NCBI GenBank assembly: GCA_947497895.1
Contig: CANMIL010000002.1
Location: forward strand, 1-64,000
DNA length: 64,000 bases
From: an uncultured Tenacibaculum sp.
GTDB lineage: Bacteria > Bacteroidota > Bacteroidia > Flavobacteriales > Flavobacteriaceae
Direction: 5' to 3'
Both the position numbers and the translations under genes were made by a program. The first letter of the stretch is position 1, and each line of letters starts with the position of its first letter. Under the pieces are notes generated by a model. It had not been told where the DNA came from and searched no databases. It saw only the letters and a program-made list of their open reading frames with translations. Below, piece after piece: positions 15,938 through 24,616 of this stretch.

Positions 15938-16738
15938 ATGGAAATTTCTCAAAGAATAGCAGCTATCAGAGATACTTTTAATCTCAATAATTTTTCACTT
16001 TCAAAACGAATTGGCGTTACAGGAACTACTGTAGATAGTATCATTAACGGTAGACCACAGCCCGATGGAAGTCGAAAAAGAACAAAACCAGGTTATGATG
16101 TTTTAACTGCCATTATTAATGAATTTGATATTAATCCTGAATACTTATTTGGAAAAAGTGAGGTGATGTTAAAGTCAGACACCACCCAAATTCAAACATA
16201 TTCTGGAGTTCCGCAAGTGGTTGCTGTAAATCCTACAGGAAATGAAAATGTTATTTATGTTCCTATTCAGGCAAGAGCAGGATATTTGAATGGTTATGGC
16301 GATGCAAATTACATAGAGCAATTACCTTCTTTTCATATGCCTCATTTAAACAATGGAACCTATCGTTGTTTTGAAGTTCAAGGCAATTCTATGGTTCGTA
16401 CTTTCTTTGATGGAGATTTGGTTTTTGGGAAATATGTTGAAAACCTTCATGATATTAAAGATGGTCGTGTATATGTTATTGTAAGTAAAAATGATGGTAT
16501 TGTTTTAAAACGTGTTATTAATCGAATTGAACAACGCGGTAAACTTATTTTAAAAAGCGATAATAAAACAGGTAACTATCCTACTTATACCATAAATGCA
16601 GAAGAGATTATGGAAGTATGGTACGTAACCATGTTTGCTTCTAAACAAATGCCAGAACCTGTTGATGTTTATGATAGATTGCATGATTTAGAAAGTAAAG
16701 TAGTTGAATTAGAGCAACAAATTGGTGGGTATAACTAA
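15938..16738 (+). CDS. HTH/S24 repressor (LexA/CI-like), island regulator
   Basis: A 266-residue protein. An N-terminal Xre-type HTH (about 5-70; 'FSLSKRIGVTGTTVDSIING') is joined to a C-terminal S24 peptidase domain. The putative self-cleavage site is Ala114-Gly115 in 'IQARAGYLNGY', the nucleophile Ser151 lies in 'VQGNSM' and the general base is Lys191 in 'IVLKRV'. A short coiled coil ends the protein. Such repressors dimerise and are inactivated by RecA-stimulated self-cleavage upon DNA damage. It is divergent from the toxin operon, with the operator palindrome between, so it probably represses P_tox and, through the same 25-bp sequence, P_lys. Confidence 0.88.
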   Translation: MEISQRIAAIRDTFNLNNFSLSKRIGVTGTTVDSIINGRPQPDGSRKRTKPGYDVLTAIINEFDINPEYLFGKSEVMLKSDTTQIQTYSGVPQVVAVNPTGNENVIYVPIQARAGYLNGYGDANYIEQLPSFHMPHLNNGTYRCFEVQGNSMVRTFFDGDLVFGKYVENLHDIKDGRVYVIVSKNDGIVLKRVINRIEQRGKLILKSDNKTGNYPTYTINAEEIMEVWYVTMFASKQMPEPVDVYDRLHDLESKVVELEQQIGGYN

Positions 16739-16755
16739 GATTTACGAATAAACTC

Positions 16756-17373
16756 ATGTTGAAATACGTTTTATGGGGATTTCTATTCTGTTCTTCATGT
16801 CTATTTGCCCAATCTAATTGGAAGAAATTTCAATCACTATCGGGTCCCAAAAAGACTTGGGTACTCTTTCATCCTTTCAAAGCTAAACGTGCTTTTTTAA
16901 TATCAAAAGAAGCTCAAAGGGTTGCCGATTCCATGAAAACATCGCCACTACTCGATAAAGATCCATCAGGAGGACAGGTTGATGCGTTTAGGCATGCTTA
17001 TTGGATGGCCAGATTGAATGAAGAAATAGGTGAGAGCGCTGCTCGATCATTAGGAAAAGTCCATGAAAAAGAAAACTATCAAACCTTCAAAAAAAGAAAA
17101 CTTGAAGATGGTATTGTTCCTGATGAGATTTCAAGCACTATGGATTTATTCAATAACGAAGTTGGATTAAAACTTACTTTAACAGGAAAAAAAAGGTCGA
17201 AACAAGGATTAATTTATAAGGTTATTAATGCCATTTATCAAGGAAGACTCAAGGTTATCAAAAAAGATAAAAATGGGAACTTTTTAACCTGTTCAGGCAA
17301 TAAAATTAAACCGGAATCGCTTCAAGGAAAATGGAAAAACAATAAATGCTTAGTCTCTTCAAATGCAGAATAA
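16756..17373 (+). CDS. DUF6973-like exported protein
   Basis: A 205-residue protein with an N-terminal signal peptide ('LKYVLWGFLFCSSCLFAQ'). Conserved motifs are 'GGQVDAFRHAYWMA', 'LGKVHEKEN' and 'STMDLFNNEVG', the pattern I associate with DUF6973. Its polar His/Asp/Asn clusters would suit a metal or catalytic site, but no activity is known to me. It starts 17 bp after the repressor gene in the same direction and overlaps the next gene by 11 bp, so it may be cotranscribed with the repressor while not obviously belonging to the island. Confidence 0.65.
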   Translation: MLKYVLWGFLFCSSCLFAQSNWKKFQSLSGPKKTWVLFHPFKAKRAFLISKEAQRVADSMKTSPLLDKDPSGGQVDAFRHAYWMARLNEEIGESAARSLGKVHEKENYQTFKKRKLEDGIVPDEISSTMDLFNNEVGLKLTLTGKKRSKQGLIYKVINAIYQGRLKVIKKDKNGNFLTCSGNKIKPESLQGKWKNNKCLVSSNAE

Positions 17374-18067
17374 CCAAATGACAAATGTATTTTTTATTTC
17401 AGGCACCATGTGTACCAAAGATTTATGGCAATATATATTCCCTCAACTTGAAAATATAAACCCGATTCATATCGATATTACTTCTGCATCTTCTTTTGAA
17501 GAGATTAACAATATTATTCTTGAAAGCATTGAAAACCCTTCGATACTAATTGGTTTTTCATTAGGTGGTTTTTCTGTTATGAATTTCGCTAGTCAATATC
17601 CAGAGAAAGTTAAAAAACTAGTGGTGATTGCTGCTAACTCGAAAGGGCTAGATTCAAATGAAATTAAATTGAGAAAAAGCACCATAGAGTTTTTAGAAAA
17701 ACATAGCTATAAAGGTATTTCTCAAGCCAGAGTGCAACAGTTTTTACATCCAAACAACCACAATAATCAGGAGATAATAGCTATCATTAAAAAAATGGAT
17801 GCCGATTTAGGGAAAGATGTACTTATAAAACAATTAAAAGCGACTTCCAAAAGAGTTGACATCACCAATCGATTAAAGAATTACAAAAAGCCGACTTTAT
17901 TGATTTCGGCAGAAAACGATGCCTTAGTTGATCCTAATGAAGTTAAGAAGCTTTCAAAAGAAATGTCTAAGTCTACTTATGTAAATTTAAAACAGTGTGG
18001 TCATATGATTCCTCTAGAAAAACCGAAAGAATTGACTTACATACTGTCTTCTTTTCTCGATTCATAA
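17363..18067 (+). CDS. Alpha/beta hydrolase
   Basis: A 234-residue alpha/beta-hydrolase fold protein. The nucleophile elbow is 'GFSLGG', the acid is probably the Asp in 'SAENDALVDP', and the histidine is in 'QCGHMIPLEKP'. No signal peptide, so cytoplasmic; substrate unknown, with esterase or BioH/MenH-like carboxylester hydrolysis possible. The annotated ATG overlaps the preceding gene by 11 bp; a second ATG five codons later (17378) would avoid most of the overlap. Confidence 0.85.
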   Translation: MQNNQMTNVFFISGTMCTKDLWQYIFPQLENINPIHIDITSASSFEEINNIILESIENPSILIGFSLGGFSVMNFASQYPEKVKKLVVIAANSKGLDSNEIKLRKSTIEFLEKHSYKGISQARVQQFLHPNNHNNQEIIAIIKKMDADLGKDVLIKQLKATSKRVDITNRLKNYKKPTLLISAENDALVDPNEVKKLSKEMSKSTYVNLKQCGHMIPLEKPKELTYILSSFLDS

Positions 18068-18140
18068 TTATTTGAGAAAGGCTTATCTTTGCACCTTAAG
18101 AAATACTCTTTTAAATTTTTATCATTTTTAGGACTGTTGT

Positions 18141-19097
18141 ATGGAGTTGAATGCAATTTTTGATACTTTAAGCGAAGCCGTTGAGGTTTCTCTGTCCTAT
18201 TTGACTAGTCCCAATAGAAGAACTTACTTTATTTACTTACTATCATCAGCTGTTTTAGCTTATTATGTGTATTACAAATCAAAAAATAAAGGAGGTTTTC
18301 TAAATTTTTTATTCCCAAAGAAAGTTTGGCTTGGTAAATCCGCTTTCATTGATTATGCTATGGTTATTTTCAATAGCATATTTAAAGTAATTTTTATTGG
18401 TCCTTATCTTATTCTTGGACTTTATATTGCTTTTTACACAAACGAATTTCTGTTAGAACAATTTGGTTATTCCACGACTAATTTAGGTAAAACCGAAACC
18501 ATCATTTACTATACAATTGCCTTAACTATAATAGGCGATTTCTTTACCTATCTAATTCATCTTTTGATGCATAAGATTCCGTTTTTATGGGAGTTTCATA
18601 AAGTACATCATTCAGCAACAGAACTTAACCCATTTACTCAATACAGAATTCATCCTATTGAGTTATTAATTAACAATGCTAAAAGCCTTCTCGTTTTCGG
18701 TGTTCTCACAGGTATCTTTGATTATCTATCAAATCACCAGATTAATAAACTTGTTTTTTTAGGTGTGAACGTTTTCGGGTTCTTGTTTATGTTTTTAGGC
18801 GCTAACTTAAGACATTCTCATATAAAACTTACTTATCCTAATTTTATAGAAAAACTATTAATAAGTCCTTTTCAGCATCAAATTCACCATAGTAATTCAC
18901 CTGAGCATTTCGATAAAAACATGGGGTCAAAGCTTGCTCTTTGGGATTGGATGTTTGGTACATTAGTTCTTTCCAAGTCTACTAAAGAGATTAAATTTGG
19001 AATAGACGAAAGTGACAGTAAGTTCAGTACATTTTGGGGAAACCTCGCAAATCCTTTCGTAAACATTTATAGTTCATTTCGAAAGCTATTCAAATAA
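18141..19097 (+). CDS. Sterol desaturase / fatty acid hydroxylase family protein
   Basis: A 318-residue multi-helix membrane protein with the histidine clusters of the di-iron hydroxylase superfamily: 'HLLMH', 'HKVHHS', and later 'RHSH' and 'HQIHHS'. Four or more hydrophobic segments are visible from residue 28 onward. It would use O2 and a di-iron centre to hydroxylate or desaturate a membrane lipid or carotenoid; the substrate cannot be told. It is preceded by about 70 bp of non-coding DNA. Confidence 0.88.
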   Translation: MELNAIFDTLSEAVEVSLSYLTSPNRRTYFIYLLSSAVLAYYVYYKSKNKGGFLNFLFPKKVWLGKSAFIDYAMVIFNSIFKVIFIGPYLILGLYIAFYTNEFLLEQFGYSTTNLGKTETIIYYTIALTIIGDFFTYLIHLLMHKIPFLWEFHKVHHSATELNPFTQYRIHPIELLINNAKSLLVFGVLTGIFDYLSNHQINKLVFLGVNVFGFLFMFLGANLRHSHIKLTYPNFIEKLLISPFQHQIHHSNSPEHFDKNMGSKLALWDWMFGTLVLSKSTKEIKFGIDESDSKFSTFWGNLANPFVNIYSSFRKLFK

Positions 19098-19241
19098 TCT
19101 TAATATTTCTAGAAACTATTGTTCAATAGCTCTTACAGAAGCGGAATTACAGTAAATAAACACTTCAGTATAAATTCACTTCTTCATTGACAAAACATTA
19201 TTTAAACCGATTCTAAATATCAAACAAAACAAATCCGAAAG

Positions 19242-19273
19242 TTTGTCCAAGTAACGCATAGCTCTTAAATTTG
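19242..19273 (+). promoter_or_regulatory. Promoter of sdhCAB
   Basis: TTTG at 19242-19245 and TAAATTTG at 19266-19273 are 20 nt apart, a full match to the Bacteroidetes housekeeping promoter. The start site would be near 19280, giving a leader of about 23 nt before the sdhC ATG. Confidence 0.8.
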
Positions 19274-19302
19274 TAGCTATTATTTAATCAACATACAAAA
19301 TA

Positions 19303-19980
19303 ATGAGCGGATTATTAAAATCTTCTATCGGAAGAAAAATCGCCATGGCACTTTCGGCATTTTTCTTAATGTTCTTTTTGCTACAGCACTTTGCAATCAA
19401 CATTACTTCTATTTTCCCTGACAACGGAGCTACATTTAACAAATTATCTCACTTTATGGGAACCAACCCTTTAGTACAGTATGCGTTACAGCCTGTATTG
19501 ATTTTTGGTGTAGTTTTTCACTTTGTAATGGGATTCATTTTAGAATTAAAAAACAACAGTGCTCGTCAAGTAAAATATGCTAAAAATAACGGTTCTGCCA
19601 ACTCTACTTGGATGAGTAGAAACATGGTGTATAGTGGTCTTGCTATCTTAGCTTTTGTGGTTTTACACTTTATTGACTTCTGGATTCCAGAATTAAATAC
19701 AAAATTTATACAAGGAGATTGGACTGGAATGCACAATGGTGAATTCAGATATTTCCATGAATTACAACACAAGTTTGTAAACCCTATTAGAGTTGCCGCT
19801 TATGTAATTGCTTTCGTTTTCTTAGCATTACACTTATTACATGGTTTCAACTCTGCTTTCCAATCAGTTGGATTGAATAATAAATACACTAGAGGATTGA
19901 AAACCTTTAGTAAAATTTATGCGATCGGAATTCCAGTTGGATTCATAATTATTGCATTATTTCACCATTTCGTTCATTAA
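19303..19980 (+). CDS. sdhC: Succinate dehydrogenase cytochrome b subunit
   Basis: A 225-residue integral membrane protein of the Bacteroidetes/epsilon-type (B-type) succinate dehydrogenase/fumarate reductase cytochrome b family, with about five hydrophobic helices and several helix-embedded histidines ('LLQHFAIN', 'GVVFHFVMG', 'VLHFIDFW', 'LHLLHGF') that would ligate two haems. It anchors the SdhAB catalytic pair to the inner membrane and passes electrons to menaquinone. It is first in the operon, 16 bp before sdhA, behind a clear promoter. Confidence 0.95.
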   Translation: MSGLLKSSIGRKIAMALSAFFLMFFLLQHFAINITSIFPDNGATFNKLSHFMGTNPLVQYALQPVLIFGVVFHFVMGFILELKNNSARQVKYAKNNGSANSTWMSRNMVYSGLAILAFVVLHFIDFWIPELNTKFIQGDWTGMHNGEFRYFHELQHKFVNPIRVAAYVIAFVFLALHLLHGFNSAFQSVGLNNKYTRGLKTFSKIYAIGIPVGFIIIALFHHFVH

Positions 19981-19996
19981 TAAAACCACTTAAATT

Positions 19997-22012
19997 ATGG
20001 CAATTTTAGATTCAAAAGTACCAAAGGGTCCATTAAAAGATAAGTGGACAACTTATAAAGATAAAATCGACTTAGTTAACCCGGCAAACAAGCGTTTAAT
20101 TGATGTTATTGTTGTTGGTACAGGTTTAGCAGGAGGTTCAGCCTCTGCTACGTTAGCTGAGCTAGGATATAATGTAAAAGCATTTGCTTATCAAGATTCG
20201 CCTCGTAGAGCACACTCTATTGCAGCTCAAGGAGGTATTAATGCAGCGAAGAATTACCAAGGTGATGGTGACTCAACATATCGTTTATTTTATGATACTG
20301 TAAAAGGAGGAGATTACCGTTCTCGTGAAGCAAATGTTTATCGTTTAGCTGAGGTTTCAGCAAATATTATTGACCAATGTGTTGCTCAAGGTGTTCCTTT
20401 TGCTCGTGATTATGGTGGATTGTTAGACAACCGTTCATTTGGTGGAGTATTAGTATCTCGTACTTTCTACGCTAAAGGTCAAACGGGTCAGCAGTTATTA
20501 TTAGGAGCTTATTCTGCAATGAACCGTCAAATTGCTCGTGGTAAGATTGAAATGTTCAATCGTCATGAAATGTTAGATGTTGTTATTGTTGATGGAAAAG
20601 CTCGTGGTATTATTGCTCGTAACATGGTTACTGGTGAAATAGAGCGTCACTCAGCACACGCTGTAGTAATTGCTTCTGGTGGATATGGAAACGTGTATTT
20701 CTTATCTACAAACGCAATGGGATCAAATGCAACTGCTGCGTGGAAAATCCATAAAAAAGGAGCGTTCTTCGCAAATCCATGTTTCACTCAAATTCACCCA
20801 ACATGTATTCCACGTTCAGGTGACTACCAATCGAAACTTACGTTAATGTCTGAATCGTTACGTAACGATGGTCGTATTTGGGTTCCAAAGAAAATGGAAG
20901 ATGTTTTAGCAATTAGAGAAGGTAAGTTAAAGCCTACTGAAATTGCTGAAGAAGATAGAGATTATTACTTAGAGCGTCGTTACCCTGCTTTCGGTAACTT
21001 AGTACCTCGTGATGTTGCGTCTCGTGCTGCTAAGGAGCGTTGTGATGCTGGTTTTGGTGTTAACGCTACCGGTGAAGCTGTTTATTTAGATTTTAAATCG
21101 GCTATTGAGCGTTACGGTAAAGAGCAATGTAAATTAAAAGGAAACGACAATCCTACACATGCTGAAATTTTAGCAGAAGGTGAAAAGGTTGTTGAAAACA
21201 AATATGGAAACTTATTCCAAATGTATGAGAAGATCGTAGATCAGAATCCATACAAAACTCCAATGATGATTTATCCAGCGGTACACTATACAATGGGTGG
21301 AATTTGGGTAGATTATAACTTAATGACAACTATTGAAGGTTGTTATGCTATTGGAGAAGCTAACTTCTCTGATCACGGAGCTAACCGATTAGGAGCTTCT
21401 GCCTTAATGCAAGGTTTATCTGATGGTTATTTTGTTCTTCCTTATACTATTGGAGACTACTTATCAAATGATATTAGAACTGGAAAAATTTCTACAGATA
21501 CTTCAGAGTTCGAAGAAGCTGAGAAAGCAGTGAAAGAGCGTATTGATTTCTTCGTAAATAACAAAGGAAGTCATTCTGTAGATTACTACCACAAGAAATT
21601 AGGAAACATTATGTGGAATAAATGTGGTATGTCTAGAAACGAAAAAGGTTTAAAAGAAGCAATTGCTGAAATTAAAGCTTTACGCGATGATTTCTGGAAA
21701 AATGTAACAGTTCCAGGAGGTGCAAATGAAATGAATCCAGAGTTAGAAAAAGCAGGTCGTGTTGCTGATTTCTTAGAATTAGGAGAGTTATTTGCAAGAG
21801 ATGCACTGGATAGATCAGAATCTTGTGGAGGGCACTTTAGAGAAGAGTCTGTTGAGCTAGATGGACCTCAAAAAGGAGAAGCTAAACGTGACGACGCAAA
21901 CTTTACTTATGTTTCTGCTTGGGAATATAAAGGAGAGCCAGCGGATGCTGTTTTACACAAAGAAGATTTAGAGTTTAACGATATTGAATTAAAACAACGT
22001 TCATACAAATAA
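19997..22012 (+). CDS. sdhA: Succinate dehydrogenase flavoprotein subunit
   Basis: A 671-residue FAD subunit, the usual length for the B-type enzyme. It shows the FAD-binding '[20 protein letters not shown]', the covalent-flavin region '[15 protein letters not shown]', the substrate-binding 'HPTCIPRSG' and '[14 protein letters not shown]'. It oxidises succinate to fumarate in the TCA cycle. It sits between sdhC and sdhB; codon use is that of a highly expressed gene. Confidence 0.97.
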   Translation: MAILDSKVPKGPLKDKWTTYKDKIDLVNPANKRLIDVIVVGTGLAGGSASATLAELGYNVKAFAYQDSPRRAHSIAAQGGINAAKNYQGDGDSTYRLFYDTVKGGDYRSREANVYRLAEVSANIIDQCVAQGVPFARDYGGLLDNRSFGGVLVSRTFYAKGQTGQQLLLGAYSAMNRQIARGKIEMFNRHEMLDVVIVDGKARGIIARNMVTGEIERHSAHAVVIASGGYGNVYFLSTNAMGSNATAAWKIHKKGAFFANPCFTQIHPTCIPRSGDYQSKLTLMSESLRNDGRIWVPKKMEDVLAIREGKLKPTEIAEEDRDYYLERRYPAFGNLVPRDVASRAAKERCDAGFGVNATGEAVYLDFKSAIERYGKEQCKLKGNDNPTHAEILAEGEKVVENKYGNLFQMYEKIVDQNPYKTPMMIYPAVHYTMGGIWVDYNLMTTIEGCYAIGEANFSDHGANRLGASALMQGLSDGYFVLPYTIGDYLSNDIRTGKISTDTSEFEEAEKAVKERIDFFVNNKGSHSVDYYHKKLGNIMWNKCGMSRNEKGLKEAIAEIKALRDDFWKNVTVPGGANEMNPELEKAGRVADFLELGELFARDALDRSESCGGHFREESVELDGPQKGEAKRDDANFTYVSAWEYKGEPADAVLHKEDLEFNDIELKQRSYK

Positions 22013-22024
22013 GAGAGGATTATT

Positions 22025-22777
22025 ATGAATATGAATTTAACACTTAAAATTTGGCGTCAGAAAAACGCAAGTGATAAAGGGAAAATGGTCGAATATAAAG
22101 TGACCGATATTTCTGAACATATGTCCTTCTTAGAAATGTTGGATGTATTAAATGAACAATTAATTGCAAAGGGTGATGAGCCTGTTGCTTTTGATCACGA
22201 TTGTCGTGAAGGTATCTGTGGAATGTGTTCATTATACATTAATGGAGAAGCTCATGGACCTGATAGAGGTGTTACTACTTGTCAGTTACACATGCGTATG
22301 TTTAACGATGGTGATACTATATTTATTGAGCCATTTAGAGCAAAAGCTTTCCCAGTTGTAAAAGACTTAGTAGTGGATCGCTCTGCTTTTGATAGAATTC
22401 AGCACGCTGGTGGGTATGTTTCTGTAAATACATCAGGAAACACTCAAGATGCGAATGCAATTCCTATTAATAAAGAAAATGCAGATAAAGCATTCGACGC
22501 TGCAACTTGTATTGGTTGTGGTGCTTGTGTTGCTACTTGTAAAAACTCTTCTGCAATGTTATTCGTTGGAGCAAAAGTTTCGCAATATGCTTTATTACCT
22601 CAAGGACAAGTTGAAGCTACAGATCGTGTTAAGAACATGGTTGCTCAAATGGATTTAGAAGGTTTTGGTAACTGTACCAACACTGGAGCATGTGAAGTTG
22701 AATGTCCGAAAGGAATTTCTTTAGAGAACATTGCTCGTATGAATTCAGAATTTATAAAAGCAAACTTAAAAGGATAG
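22025..22777 (+). CDS. sdhB: Succinate dehydrogenase iron-sulfur subunit
   Basis: A 250-residue protein with a plant-type [2Fe-2S] site ('[10 protein letters not shown]', then a later Cys) and two bacterial-type clusters ('[11 protein letters not shown]' and '[12 protein letters not shown]'). It carries electrons from SdhA to the haems of SdhC. It is the last gene of sdhCAB, 12 bp after sdhA, followed by a strong terminator. Translation could also begin at the second Met (22031). Confidence 0.96.
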   Translation: MNMNLTLKIWRQKNASDKGKMVEYKVTDISEHMSFLEMLDVLNEQLIAKGDEPVAFDHDCREGICGMCSLYINGEAHGPDRGVTTCQLHMRMFNDGDTIFIEPFRAKAFPVVKDLVVDRSAFDRIQHAGGYVSVNTSGNTQDANAIPINKENADKAFDAATCIGCGACVATCKNSSAMLFVGAKVSQYALLPQGQVEATDRVKNMVAQMDLEGFGNCTNTGACEVECPKGISLENIARMNSEFIKANLKG

Positions 22778-22800
22778 TTTTTCTTTCCTTTCAAAATATA

Positions 22801-22833
22801 AAAGCCCATTTGATCCGATCAAATGGGCTTTTT
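22801..22833 (+). terminator. Terminator of sdhCAB
   Basis: GCCCATTTGAT (22804-22814) and its complement (22818-22828) form an 11-bp stem with a 3-nt loop, flanked by A and T runs. It ends the sdh operon on the plus strand. Confidence 0.9.
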
Positions 22834-22906
22834 TTCTTCCTCTTTTTCACTTTAGATTAAAAAATTGTGCATTCATTCCCTGAAAACCAACGCTCGTGCT
22901 TGATTG

Positions 22907-22938
22907 TTTGATAATTAATTAAATAAGATATACTTTTG
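22907..22938 (+). promoter_or_regulatory. Promoter of a candidate small RNA
   Basis: TTTG (22907-22910), 20 nt, then TACTTTTG (22931-22938) match the Bacteroidetes promoter. No plus-strand gene follows for over 1.5 kb, but a structured segment and an intrinsic terminator do. Confidence 0.65.
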
Positions 22939-22943
22939 TTTCA

Positions 22944-23063
22944 GTTGTTCGACAAGATTTACATAAAAGTCTGGGGGGATTTGAGTGTGAAAACGTCAAC
23001 ACCTTATATTTCACAATCTCTAAAGAGATACTAAAGCCTGAGTGAATTTACTCAGGCTTTTCC
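22944..23063 (+). ncRNA. Candidate structured small RNA (about 120 nt)
   Basis: The interval runs from just after a consensus promoter to an intrinsic terminator and has no plausible ORF. It can form three stems: TGTGAAA/TTTCACA (22986-22992 with 23009-23015), ATCTC/GAGAT (23016-23020 with 23025-23029) and the terminator AAAGCCTGAGT/ACTCAGGCTTT (23033-23043 with 23050-23060). A run of six G lies unpaired near 22973-22978. It could be a 6S-like RNA, a known Flavobacterial RNA class such as Flavo-1, or something new; I cannot decide by eye. Confidence 0.5.
23033..23063 (+). terminator. Intrinsic terminator
   Basis: An 11-bp stem (AAAGCCTGAGT, 23033-23043; complement 23050-23060) with a 6-nt loop and a T run; it is the 3' end of the candidate small RNA. 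Confidence 0.85.
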
Positions 23064-23150
23064 TTTTCAGATGAAAGTAAGGTCCTACCAAACTGTAAAC
23101 ACAGCTCACCTTTCTTAATCCCACCTACCGAAAACTCATAAAAACAATGA

Positions 23151-23537
23151 CTAATTTGAAACTACTACATTATTGATTTTTTCCACAAAACCTTTAATTT
23201 TAATCACTGTTCTTTCTTTTTTAGCATTTGAATAAACTACCAAAGACTTCACAAAACCACCCATTCTTTTCGTATCATATACAACATCAATATAAGATGT
23301 ATCACCCGGCATAATAGGTCTTTCTGGTTTTCTCGGAACCGTACATCCACAAGTCGATTTTACTTCTTTAATTATTAATGGTTCAAACCCAACGTTTGTA
23401 AATTCGAAAGTTCTCTTTCCTTCTGACTTGTAAGCAACCTTTCCAAAGTCAATGGTTTCTTGTTTAAATTGGATTTCCTGTGCCGATGCGGTAATCATTC
23501 CAAACAGGAATACCGCAATGATTTTAACTATATTCAT
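23151..23537 (-). CDS. DUF1573 domain exported protein
   Basis: A 128-residue protein with an N-terminal signal peptide and the DUF1573 core: 'FEFTNVGFEPLIIKEVKSTC' then 'GCTVP', followed by 'PGDTSYIDVVYDTKRMGGFV'. DUF1573 proteins are Ig-like beta domains common and abundant in Bacteroidetes, probably periplasmic or surface structural modules; function unknown. It is 11 bp downstream of the thioredoxin-like/TPR gene and likely cotranscribed with it. Confidence 0.9.
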   Translation of the reverse strand: MNIVKIIAVFLFGMITASAQEIQFKQETIDFGKVAYKSEGKRTFEFTNVGFEPLIIKEVKSTCGCTVPRKPERPIMPGDTSYIDVVYDTKRMGGFVKSLVVYSNAKKERTVIKIKGFVEKINNVVVSN

Positions 23538-23548
23538 ACTATTTATTT

Positions 23549-24436
23549 TTAATTAAACTTCTTTTTAATCTTTTCTATCATTGCCAAAGCGTTTTTATTG
23601 TTCGGATTTAATTTTAATACCTTATCATAATTCTCCAATGCCTTTTCAAACTTATTTAAGGTATAATATGCCTCTCCTAAACTATCATAGACATTTGCTT
23701 TGTATGGGTACATTTTAATATTCAACTCAAACACGAACATTGCTTCCTTAATCTGGTTAGATCGTAATAACTTATAGCCATATGTGTTTAATTCCCTACT
23801 CCCCATAGTAAACTCAGCAAAACTAGCAGCCAATTGCGCCATGTTTTCTCTTAGCTTTTCAGAACCATGTTCCTTAAATAAACTGTTTAAATACTCCACA
23901 ATTCTATAGTTAGACACATATTTTTCTTCATTCACAATTTTCAGCATGTCTCTTTCAAAATCTTGCTTAGGAAATTCGACTATTCTACTAACCTCTTTCT
24001 CATCTTTATAAAAAATAAAAGTGGGAACACGATGAATATTTAATCCTCTCTCTTCCCCATTTGGAGATTGCTTATAAGCTTCAGGTTTTCTATCAACAGC
24101 AATCATTTCTAATTGATTCATGTCAAAACCTGCTTGGTCAATTACCTTATAAAGCTTTGGCAATTCTCTTTTACTATCACCACACCAGGTTCCATAAAAA
24201 ACTTTGATTTTATAGTTTTTTAATGAGTCTTTCATTTTAACTATCACCTTGTCATTCAATAAATATTGATTGTAATTAGACTGAAACCACTTGAAATTAT
24301 CAGTACTTATATCCGAAATTTCGGTTTTACCCAATAGCATCGGTTTCCCCTTGCCATCCATAACTAAATTATTCTTGTTCTGAGCTAAAAGCATTCCCGA
24401 ACTCCACAATATGAGAAATAAAAGTATTCGTATCAT
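23549..24436 (-). CDS. Thioredoxin-like protein with C-terminal TPR repeats
   Basis: A 295-residue protein with a signal peptide (about 1-18), a thioredoxin-like fold (about 70-170) and TPR-type helices at the end ('YDSLGEAYYTLNKFEKALEN', 'YDKVLKLNPNNKNAL'). The active-site position reads 'GTWCGDSKRELP', with one Cys and a Ser in place of the CxxC second Cys spacing, so a classical dithiol reaction is doubtful. The cis-Pro loop 'HRVPTFIFY' is present. It is probably periplasmic, in an operon with the DUF1573 gene. Confidence 0.8.
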   Translation of the reverse strand: MIRILLFLILWSSGMLLAQNKNNLVMDGKGKPMLLGKTEISDISTDNFKWFQSNYNQYLLNDKVIVKMKDSLKNYKIKVFYGTWCGDSKRELPKLYKVIDQAGFDMNQLEMIAVDRKPEAYKQSPNGEERGLNIHRVPTFIFYKDEKEVSRIVEFPKQDFERDMLKIVNEEKYVSNYRIVEYLNSLFKEHGSEKLRENMAQLAASFAEFTMGSRELNTYGYKLLRSNQIKEAMFVFELNIKMYPYKANVYDSLGEAYYTLNKFEKALENYDKVLKLNPNNKNALAMIEKIKKKFN

Positions 24437-24616
24437 AGTCGATTGTTATTTTACTTCAACTAAAGTATTTAAGACATAACCGATAAAAAAAAGTGAAGGA
24501 TATATTACTTACAAACACGTATTACTGTTTGCAAGACTGTAATTCGTACTTTACAAACCGTCATTTGTACCTCAAAATGAAAATTAGTCGAGGTTTTTCG
24601 TTACTTTGACACCTCT

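Noticed and set aside
1647..16738. Complete prophage
   Set aside because: Lysis genes, fibre-like genes and a CI/LexA-type repressor are present, but no integrase, terminase, portal, capsid, tail tube, sheath or replication gene, and no att-like duplication was seen.
1647..16738. Extracellular contractile injection system or R-type tailocin
   Set aside because: Fibre-like proteins alone are not enough; no sheath, tube, baseplate, spike or AAA ATPase gene lies in the region.
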